Assembly (NCBI GenBank): GCA_947448495.1
Contig: CANFNX010000006.1
Coordinates: forward strand, 1-39,450
DNA: 39,450 nucleotides
Direction: 5' to 3'
Source of the DNA: Bacteriovoracaceae bacterium
Lineage (GTDB): Bacteria > Bdellovibrionota > Bacteriovoracia > Bacteriovoracales > Bacteriovoracaceae
Position 1 is the stretch's first letter. Every line of letters starts with the position of its first letter. Shown here in pieces: positions 33,426 to 39,450 of this stretch. The notes beneath the pieces were generated by a model. The model was given only the letters and a program-made list of their open reading frames with translations, was not told the DNA's origin and ran no database searches. A program made the translations under genes and the position numbers.

Positions 33426-34703
33426 TTAAAACATGCTCGTTGGATCAATTGTATTTGGGTCTTTTTTCTGGGTCATACTTGCTTCAATCGCCACAAGAAC
33501 GAGGGCGGGAACAAATCCAAACGGTGGTGGAATCACAATAGTCGCAACCGAAGAGAATGCCTTCACCCATAAACTCGCCTTTTCCCAAAAAGTCTTTTTT
33601 GGATTCCATATGTCTTCTAAGGAGGACACTGTCTCAAGTTCGCTGGCAGGGATAATTCCGATCTCATATGAAGCCGTCATTAGATCCATATAATCGGGAG
33701 CGTGACCATTAAAAAATGTGTTAAGGGCAAGAAGGTTCATTTCCTTTCTAAGAGCACGGATAGCAAATCGAAAGCGCTCCATCGGTTCAAGCGGAATGAT
33801 CTCTTGAAGAACACCATCTTTATAACCAGAAATAGTCACAGCATCATACTCTAGTCGTTTGCGTAATGTCTTAACCACATTTCCCATCATGATAATCTGT
33901 ATATCGGAGTACTGTGAGAATAATTTTTGGCGACGAGACAGGTGAAGTTTTTTCACTTTACTGCTCACAAAATCACTTTTTTCTTTATCGTCTCGAAGCG
34001 GATACTGAATACGCAGTGATCTTAATTTCTGAAGATAATCACCTAGACCCAAAGAACTTGACTCAAGTTCATTCAATCGTGCCTGCTCCAAAGCAACATA
34101 GGTAGATTCTGAGATGCGTTTTTCCGAAAATGCCCTATAGTAAAGGGCTTCTACTTGAGCAGTGGATAATTTTTTATCTTGTCGAAGTAGTTCTGAATAA
34201 AATAAGCGATAGCTCTCGTCAAAGCACCCTTGCTTGGCAAAGCGATTGTCAAAAGAAGTAATGACTTTTAAAAGGTTCGATGTTTTCTCTGAATCCTCAA
34301 GAGCAAAAAGTTCTTCTTCATTCTTCTCATAAACCACAGTTTGCTTGAGATCATAAGCATCTTTTAAAATTTTTAAACTCACATCATCGATTTGATTTTC
34401 TTTGCGAAGAATGTAGAGCGCGCTTAAAAAATTTAATTCAGAATCTCTCTGGGACAGACGCAAAAGAAAAGCATTGTTTAAATCAACAGCACACTCACTC
34501 CCTAATTTTTGAGTCGCAAGCGAAGATTGAAAAACATCAATCAGTTCAGGGGCAGATATTTTTAAAAGCATTTTACGGACAGAATGCTTCGTAAATTTGT
34601 CCGCATAAAGTGACTTCCCCTCGCGAGAATTATTAAGGGATACAGATGCGGGCCGTGCAAACGCCGCCGTAGTTAAAAAAATGAAGAGATAAAAAGCTCT
34701 CAT
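33426..34703 (-). CDS. Exported orphan protein paired with the metallopeptidase
   Basis: The product is 425 residues from ATG 34703; an upstream TTG is less likely. The signal peptide is RAFYLFIFLTTAAFA. The body is strongly helical and charged (many Leu, Glu, Lys and Arg), with two or three cysteines, and ends with a hydrophobic helix (about 385-410, VATIVIPPPFGFVPALVLVAIEA) that may anchor it. No known domain was recognised. A candidate extended -10 promoter lies just upstream. The 3' end runs directly into the metallopeptidase gene (TAATATG), so the two are one operon. A propeptide, inhibitor, substrate or anchor role is speculation. Confidence 0.8.
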   Translation of the reverse strand: MRAFYLFIFLTTAAFARPASVSLNNSREGKSLYADKFTKHSVRKMLLKISAPELIDVFQSSLATQKLGSECAVDLNNAFLLRLSQRDSELNFLSALYILRKENQIDDVSLKILKDAYDLKQTVVYEKNEEELFALEDSEKTSNLLKVITSFDNRFAKQGCFDESYRLFYSELLRQDKKLSTAQVEALYYRAFSEKRISESTYVALEQARLNELESSSLGLGDYLQKLRSLRIQYPLRDDKEKSDFVSSKVKKLHLSRRQKLFSQYSDIQIIMMGNVVKTLRKRLEYDAVTISGYKDGVLQEIIPLEPMERFRFAIRALRKEMNLLALNTFFNGHAPDYMDLMTASYEIGIIPASELETVSSLEDIWNPKKTFWEKASLWVKAFSSVATIVIPPPFGFVPALVLVAIEASMTQKKDPNTIDPTSMF

Positions 34704-34727
34704 AACACACAAGTCCTTGATTCTGCG

Positions 34728-34736
34728 ATACTAGCA
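34728..34736 (-). promoter_or_regulatory. Candidate extended -10 promoter of the orphan/metallopeptidase operon
   Basis: On the minus strand TGC-TAGTAT (34736-34728) is an extended -10 element. A weak -35 (CTTACA) sits 18 nt upstream. The predicted start is about 20 nt before the ATG at 34703. Confidence 0.35.
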
Positions 34737-34813
34737 CTGCGTTAGACAATATGTAAGTGACCGAGTAAAAAGGAAAGTGTGAATGTTTAATACTTTTATG
34801 GTGCAAGATCCTT

Positions 34814-34819
34814 TATAAT
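34814..34819 (+). promoter_or_regulatory. Candidate -10 box of the ABC1-kinase gene
   Basis: A perfect TATAAT lies 21-26 nt before the GTG start at 34840, with no convincing -35 element. The AGGAG ribosome binding site follows at 34830-34834. Confidence 0.4.
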
Positions 34820-34839
34820 TCAAATACCTAGGAGATCTC

Positions 34840-36114
34840 GTGGCCAAAATTCCCACAGGTCTGTGGTCACGAGGAAGTAAACTCGTGGGCATGGCCTCAA
34901 AAATAGCGATAAATGAAATCTCCTCCCGCGTGAAAAATTGGGAGGACGAAAAGAGTAAGGTCGCTTCAAAAATTGAGCTCGCTCAAAGCATTGTCAAAAC
35001 CATGTCAGAGATGAAGGGTGCGAGCATGAAACTAGGCCAGCTCATCAGCATGGACCTTGGTAACTATCTTCCACCAGAAGTGATTAAAGTCTTAGAGTCC
35101 CTCCACCAGCAATCAACATTTTTACCTTTCGAAGAAATTGAGATTATCTTAAAAAATGAATTGAAAGAAAAATATCAAGAGTTTCAGGATATCTCTCGGG
35201 AACCCATCGCTGCCGCCAGCATCGGGCAAGTTCACTCCGCCCGACTTAATAACAAACAGGTAGTTATTAAGATCCAATACCCAGGTGTCGCCGAATCTAT
35301 TCCGTCTGATCTAAAAATCTTGCAAATCTTATTTAAAAATCTGGCGTTTTTTAATGGCAAAGAGATGGATCTCAAGCCGTTTTTTGCAGAGGTGCAAGAA
35401 GTTCTGACAAGAGAAACGGATTACGAGCATGAGGCTTTAATGCTTACGAAATATCGTGAGTTTTTCGCAAACTCCACTTATGTCATCCCAGAGTTATATG
35501 CAGATTATTCCACAAAAAAAATTATTACGATGGAGTTGATTGATGGAAAAAAATTCTCTGACTGGGTTGAAAAATCATTCCTTGGGGAACGACAAAAGCT
35601 TGCACATGAATTAATCACTCTCTACCTGGAAGAATTTTTTCGCCATGGACTTGTCCAGACGGATCCTAATCCAGGTAATTTTCTCCTTACAAAATCCAAT
35701 CAAATGGCCCTCCTTGATTTTGGTGCCGTCAAAGAATTCGAGAGAAGCTTTATTGATGGCTATCGCCGAGTCTTAATTGCGGCCCTCAATCAAGAAACAG
35801 AGAAGCTATTAACTGAAAGTGAAAAAATTGGTTTTATTGACCCTCGTGAACCACCAGAGGTCAAAGATCTTTACATCAAGATGATGGAAACGTTGGCCGC
35901 TCCCTTCAGGCAAGGAGAGCCGTTTGATTTTAATGACAAAAAATTTTATGAGGATTCAAGAGATCAATCTTGGGAACTGACACGTGAGTGTCGATACTCT
36001 CCTCCGCCTAAAGATCTTCTTTTTCTTCACCGAAAATTAGGGGGAGTTTTTTTTCTCATCAAAAAACTTAACGTCAAACTTACCCTTAAAGACTATTGGC
36101 ACTTAGTAGAATAA
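34840..36114 (+). CDS. ABC1/UbiB-family atypical kinase-like protein
   Basis: The product is 424 residues starting at GTG 34840, 5 nt after AGGAG. The family marks are the KxGQ motif MKLGQLIS (64-67), the Ala-rich nucleotide loop AAAS (124-127) replacing the Gly-rich loop, the lysine in VVIK (144), the acidic DPNPGNF metal-binding motif, and the DFG-like LLDFGAV. ABC1/UbiB/ADCK proteins support ubiquinone synthesis or lipid homeostasis as ATPases rather than standard protein kinases. No C-terminal membrane helices like those of E. coli UbiB are evident, so it is closer to the shorter AarF/ADCK types. It is convergent with the next gene with only 2 nt between stops. Confidence 0.92.
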   Translation: MAKIPTGLWSRGSKLVGMASKIAINEISSRVKNWEDEKSKVASKIELAQSIVKTMSEMKGASMKLGQLISMDLGNYLPPEVIKVLESLHQQSTFLPFEEIEIILKNELKEKYQEFQDISREPIAAASIGQVHSARLNNKQVVIKIQYPGVAESIPSDLKILQILFKNLAFFNGKEMDLKPFFAEVQEVLTRETDYEHEALMLTKYREFFANSTYVIPELYADYSTKKIITMELIDGKKFSDWVEKSFLGERQKLAHELITLYLEEFFRHGLVQTDPNPGNFLLTKSNQMALLDFGAVKEFERSFIDGYRRVLIAALNQETEKLLTESEKIGFIDPREPPEVKDLYIKMMETLAAPFRQGEPFDFNDKKFYEDSRDQSWELTRECRYSPPPKDLLFLHRKLGGVFFLIKKLNVKLTLKDYWHLVE

Positions 36115-36116
36115 GT

Positions 36117-37595
36117 TTAATTTTTAGTGAAAGATCCTTTCAATTTATCCCAGGCCTCATCAACATGTCGTTTGACCTCGAGAGCATTGGCCCCGACTTT
36201 CTCAATAAAGTCTCCCCAATTTTCAACACTTTCAGATTTATGATCAATGGACTCGTTACTTGCTCCGTACATCTTCTCCATGATCCCTTGAACCGATCCT
36301 TTAATCATGCCTTTGAAAGGAATTTTGGCCATCATGCCATACATAGCTGCTTGCCCTGAGGTATTCAGTTTAGGATTGGCCTTTACCACTTCAATCGCTT
36401 CCTTCAAATCTGCCACAAATTCTTTGATGTAGTCTGCATGCGCGGGAGACAAAGTAAGGTGCAACGACTCTGGATTCTGCTGACGAGTGATATTCCAGCC
36501 TTTTTCCTGTAATTGGTCTGCAATGGCATACACTCCAACGTTCGAATTTTGAGACACAAAACTGACAAGAGTTGAATCAGGATAGGCCAAAAGTTTAAGT
36601 TCGGGAATTTGCGCCAATTCACCTAAAAAATAGTCTCTCGCCTCTAAGACTTTTTTGGTTAGATCAAGATAGCCGTCCTCGCCGAGCTTCATCAATGTTC
36701 CCCAAGCAGCCGCAATTGGTCCACCAGGGCGAGTCCCAGGAAAAGAAGGAGAAGCATAGATACCGCCGCCTTTCCATTCTGTATAAACAAAGAACTGATA
36801 TTTCATAAAGGACATATTGCGATACAAAAGTGCCGAAGCTCCTTTGGCCGCATAACCATACTTATGAATGTCCGCGGAGATAGAAGACACCCCTGGAATA
36901 CGAAAATCAAAAACAGGAACAGGGTATCCAAGACGTTCAATAAATGGCAGGACAAATCCCCCAATACAAGCATCCACGTGCAGAGGGATATTATGAGAAA
37001 GAGCAATCTCACCTAATTGTGCGATCGGATCAACCACACCTTGTGGGTACTGTGGTGCTGACCCCATGATGAGTATGGTATTTCGATTAATCATCTTTTT
37101 CACGGCCTTAAGATCAACGCGAAAATCAGCTCCTACTGGAGCATGTCGAATTTTGACATCAAAATAATAACCACCCTTATCAATAGCAGAATGGGCCGTC
37201 TCAGGAACAATCATTTCCGGTTTTAGAATCCATGGTTTTAATTTTCTTGCTCTGTCACGGTAGGCCTTAATCGCCATGATGAGTGATTCCGTTCCTCCAG
37301 AAGTCACCAAACCAACGGCTTCATTTCCACCGTGAAAAAGATCTGAACACATACGAATAGTTTCATGCTCAAAACGACGAAGAGATTTAAAGGCCATCGG
37401 GTTAAGCGCGTTTTCAGAAAAAAACATATTGTGAGCTTTCTGTAAAAACTCATGATGGTCATCACTAACGGGATAAACGAGACTAAAGGATCTGCCCTTT
37501 TTCCAATCCACATCTTGGGACTTAAATTCTTTCATTTGAGAAAGAACGTCTTCCGCTTTTAAACCATTTTTAGGAAAGGATAGAGAATCAGACAT
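36117..37595 (-). CDS. Sphingosine-1-phosphate-lyase-like PLP enzyme
   Basis: The product is 492 residues of the group II PLP decarboxylase fold, closest by eye to sphingosine-1-phosphate lyase (Dpl1/SGPL1). VTSGGTESLIMAIKAYRDRAR, HVDACIGGFVLPF (Asp208) and ISADIHKYGYAAKGAS (PLP Lys245) are followed by the YASPSFPGTRPGG motif and GWNITRQQNPESLHLT. The C-terminal AMYGMMAKIP segment also matches SPL. SPL cleaves phosphorylated long-chain bases to a fatty aldehyde and phosphoethanolamine. There is no N-terminal membrane helix, as in other bacterial SPLs. GAGGAG lies 5 nt before the ATG. Exact substrate is inference; another long-chain-base phosphate or amino-acid decarboxylation is possible. Confidence 0.88.
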   Translation of the reverse strand: MSDSLSFPKNGLKAEDVLSQMKEFKSQDVDWKKGRSFSLVYPVSDDHHEFLQKAHNMFFSENALNPMAFKSLRRFEHETIRMCSDLFHGGNEAVGLVTSGGTESLIMAIKAYRDRARKLKPWILKPEMIVPETAHSAIDKGGYYFDVKIRHAPVGADFRVDLKAVKKMINRNTILIMGSAPQYPQGVVDPIAQLGEIALSHNIPLHVDACIGGFVLPFIERLGYPVPVFDFRIPGVSSISADIHKYGYAAKGASALLYRNMSFMKYQFFVYTEWKGGGIYASPSFPGTRPGGPIAAAWGTLMKLGEDGYLDLTKKVLEARDYFLGELAQIPELKLLAYPDSTLVSFVSQNSNVGVYAIADQLQEKGWNITRQQNPESLHLTLSPAHADYIKEFVADLKEAIEVVKANPKLNTSGQAAMYGMMAKIPFKGMIKGSVQGIMEKMYGASNESIDHKSESVENWGDFIEKVGANALEVKRHVDEAWDKLKGSFTKN

Positions 37596-37600
37596 GAAAA

Positions 37601-37647
37601 CTCCTCAGAGGCAAAAATGAATAATTCATTCTAGCAGACCCTGAGGA
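37601..37647 (-). promoter_or_regulatory. Leader hairpin covering the SPL-like ribosome binding site
   Basis: TCCTCAG (37602-37608) and CTGAGGA (37641-37647) are inverted. On the minus strand the proximal arm is CTGAGGA of the ribosome binding site CTGAGGAG. The loop contains a perfect 15-bp palindrome AATGAAT-A-ATTCATT (37616-37630). The leader could fold into a double hairpin that hides the ribosome binding site; TTTT after it could also give weak attenuation. Function is inference. Confidence 0.4.
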
Positions 37648-37667
37648 ATTTCCAATGAGACAATTAT

Positions 37668-38066
37668 TTACTTCTGCTCTTTGTCAGTTATGAGATTAAT
37701 ATTCTCAAGTTTATTGAGTTGAAGCAGATCCAGAACTTTAACCAGTCTTTGATACTTCACGTCACCATCAACTCGAAGATTAATTAAGGCTTCTTTTTTT
37801 GCACCTTGTAAGGTGGTCGGCAATTCTTCCATGGAAGACTTTTTACCATTGACGGCTAAATCTTCATTCGAGAGCTCAATGGTTAATTGATCCATCTTTT
37901 TCTCGCTCCCCGCCCCTTGTTCAGTTTTAGGAAGTTTTAAAAGAAGTGCGAGTTCGTCTTTTTTGAAGGTCGAAGTCACGAGGAAAAATACCAGGAGCAA
38001 GAACACCATATCGATGAGTGGTGTCAGGTCCATGGCAATGGCCTCGCGGCGGTTGCGTCTTCCCAT
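37668..38066 (-). CDS. exbD: ExbD/TolR-family biopolymer transport protein
   Basis: The product is 132 residues: a short cytoplasmic N-terminus RRNRREAIAMDLTPLID, then one membrane helix (MVFLLLVFFLVTSTF) with the conserved proton-carrying Asp in LTPLIDM, then a small periplasmic domain. With ExbB it forms the proton-driven motor that energises TonB- or Tol-type outer-membrane processes. It starts 2 nt after the exbB stop. No tonB gene is seen nearby. The name exbD rather than tolR is a convention here. Confidence 0.9.
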   Translation of the reverse strand: MGRRNRREAIAMDLTPLIDMVFLLLVFFLVTSTFKKDELALLLKLPKTEQGAGSEKKMDQLTIELSNEDLAVNGKKSSMEELPTTLQGAKKEALINLRVDGDVKYQRLVKVLDLLQLNKLENINLITDKEQK

Positions 38067-38068
38067 AA

Positions 38069-38593
38069 TTACTCACCTTGCAACATCGGAGAGATGTGCT
38101 TTTCCATTTTAATTTCTAAAGAATCCAATTCTCCAGACAAATAGTTATGAGCAATGTAATGCGGAATGGCCACAATAAGCCCCACAATCGTCGTAATGAG
38201 GGCATAAGAAATCCCAGAGGCAAATTGACCAGGGTCACTAAGGCCTTTTGAAGAAATCACTTGGAAAGCCTCATAGATACCAACCACTGTTCCTAAAAGT
38301 CCAAGAAGCGGAGCAGTCGTCGCAATCACTTTAATCGATGTCATCCCCACCTCAAGTTCATGCACTCGACGAGAGATTCCATCTTTCACGAGGTCAATAT
38401 GAGACAGGAGCCCTTTGGTTTTAAAAAGAACAGACAAATCATTGGCGAGCATCTTAGCTTCAGCATCGATTCTGTTTTTGAAATCACGAAGAATAAACAT
38501 TCTCCATAAAATGAGTGAAAGACCTATGATGTTCATACCAACCAAGATCCACGTGATGGAACCACCGGCATTAATGAAGTCAATTAAGCGCAT
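38069..38593 (-). CDS. exbB: ExbB/TolQ/MotA-family proton channel protein
   Basis: The product is 174 residues with three membrane helices (about 12-30, 90-115, 135-155) and the signature ATTAPLLGLLGTVVGIYEAFQ, then ALITTIVGLIVAIPHYIAHNYL. It is slightly shorter than the usual 200-230 residues because the cytoplasmic loop is reduced. It forms the proton channel with the ExbD-like partner encoded 2 nt downstream. AAGGA lies 5 nt before the ATG. It is divergent from the mscS-like gene. Confidence 0.9.
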   Translation of the reverse strand: MRLIDFINAGGSITWILVGMNIIGLSLILWRMFILRDFKNRIDAEAKMLANDLSVLFKTKGLLSHIDLVKDGISRRVHELEVGMTSIKVIATTAPLLGLLGTVVGIYEAFQVISSKGLSDPGQFASGISYALITTIVGLIVAIPHYIAHNYLSGELDSLEIKMEKHISPMLQGE

Positions 38594-38653
38594 AAAAATC
38601 CTTTTTTACTTATCAACAATAGACCTCAAGATGATAGACCTAATAAACGGGCA

Positions 38654-38670
38654 TCGTAAACCCTTTACGA
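38654..38670. repeat. 17-bp palindrome between divergent exbB and mscS
   Basis: TCGTAAA-CCC-TTTACGA is a perfect 7-bp inverted repeat with a 3-nt centre, in the 136-nt intergenic region. No T tract follows. It may be an operator for either divergent gene. Confidence 0.35.
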
Positions 38671-38729
38671 AGGGCCATCCCCATGCCAAATTTAGGGGGT
38701 TAACAACCTAGAAGACCTGAGGTGATGCC

Positions 38730-39450
38730 ATGGACCAAAGCTTTCACGAGAGCTTGGCAGCATTTGATGCCATTTGGAGAATAAAGCTCATAACAATCGC
38801 GGGAATTAAGCTCAGCCTGGGTAACGTCACTGTCGCTTTGTTTCTTTTACTTTTTGCCACACGTCTCTCACGCCTTGCAGTTCGAATTATTAATAAAAAA
38901 CTTATTCTTCGTTTTGTTGAGGATAAGGCCTCGCAAACCACCTATCAAACTTTTGCATTTTACGGCTGCCTAGCAGGTTTTGTAACCATGTCCCTGACTA
39001 TTGCAGGAATCCCTCTCACCGTTTTCACCGTTGTGGGTGGGGCCCTGGCCATCGGTGTCGGTTTTGGCTCTCAGAACATTGTCAATAACTTCATTTCAGG
39101 TGTGATCATGCTGGTCGAGCAACCTATCAAAAATGGTGATGTGGTTGAAGTGGATGGTATTGTGGGGACTGTGGTTTCGATTGGAACTCGAAGTACTAAA
39201 ATTAGAAATGCTGATAACAAAGTTTTTATTGTTCCCAATAGCTTCTTTTTAGAAAAAGGTGTGCTGAATTGGAATTTTGAAACCTCTATCAATCGGGCCA
39301 CACTTGATTTTGGAGTGGCCTATGGGACTGATGCAAAACTGGTTGAAAATGCCTGCATGGACATCATGCTCAATAATGAGCATATCGAGCAATCACCCAT
39401 GCCTCATGTGTTCTTTACAGACTTCGCAGAAAGCAACCTTACCTTTCAGC
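38730..39450 (+). CDS. MscS-family mechanosensitive channel, 3'-truncated by the window
   Basis: The frame runs from ATG 38730 (GAGG 7 nt upstream, in-frame stop at 38718) to the right edge; 240 codons are visible and no stop occurs. Two or three membrane helices are followed by the MscS pore helix and its glycine-rich packing GGALAIGVGFGSQNIVNNFISG, then the beta domain VEQPIKNGDVVEVDGIVGTVVSIGTRSTKIR and the VPNSFFLE motif. It would open under membrane tension during hypo-osmotic shock. The C-terminal cytoplasmic cage is cut off. It is divergent from exbB with 136 nt between starts. Confidence 0.93.
   Translation, partial: MDQSFHESLAAFDAIWRIKLITIAGIKLSLGNVTVALFLLLFATRLSRLAVRIINKKLILRFVEDKASQTTYQTFAFYGCLAGFVTMSLTIAGIPLTVFTVVGGALAIGVGFGSQNIVNNFISGVIMLVEQPIKNGDVVEVDGIVGTVVSIGTRSTKIRNADNKVFIVPNSFFLEKGVLNWNFETSINRATLDFGVAYGTDAKLVENACMDIMLNNEHIEQSPMPHVFFTDFAESNLTFQ

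Overview
The window looks like chromosomal DNA of a Gram-negative bacterium of moderate to low GC (low 40s percent by eye). It encodes TolC, HlyD, ExbB/ExbD, an outer-membrane barrel, lipoproteins and SfsA. The mix of large secreted Ig-repeat proteins, many signal-peptide-bearing orphans, PilZ, a sphingosine-1-phosphate-lyase-like enzyme and a sigma-54 promoter suggests the Bdellovibrionota, perhaps the Bacteriovorax group. That placement is inference; there is no rRNA gene or other clean marker.

Layout. 1-8551 (+): exported proteins, namely a 5'-truncated surface protein, a 1560-residue lipoprotein of about 11 Ig-like repeats with a lectin-like C-terminus, an outer-membrane barrel protein and a small membrane protein. 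8595-14112 (-): an isopenicillin-N-synthase-like oxygenase, a secreted DUF2252 protein, then the cluster glpX / SRPBCC / small Lys-rich protein / yggS, and a PilZ protein. 14219-16360 (+): an overlapping run pgsA-serB-LRR. 16357-20791 (-): an Rsm22-like methyltransferase, a ClpB-type AAA+ protein and a translationally coupled secreted metallo-beta-lactamase-fold hydrolase. 21105-24326 (+): three overlapping genes for an exporter (ABC-type membrane domain without ATPase, HlyD adaptor, TolC channel), converging on a LysR regulator. 25425-28354: a small secreted protein, the mmpA/mmpB pair (HTH plus Fic) and gltA. 28695-31431 (+): a sigma-54-driven secreted repeat protein, sfsA and a NadD-like nucleotidyltransferase. 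31470-34703 (-): three exported orphans, one with a thermolysin-like zinc site. 34840-39450: an ABC1/UbiB kinase-like protein, an S1P-lyase-like PLP enzyme, exbD, exbB and a 3'-truncated MscS channel.

Most of the window is ordinary housekeeping plus envelope genes. The points most worth a second look are: the ATPase-less tripartite export operon; two leaders in which a segment complementary to the ribosome binding site precedes the gene (oxygenase and S1P-lyase-like genes); a textbook GG-N10-GC sigma-54 promoter before an unknown secreted protein; a Cys-rich tail with mirror-symmetric cysteine spacing; and a gluzincin-like secreted protein paired with an orphan. No tRNA, rRNA, CRISPR array, transposase or prophage gene was seen.
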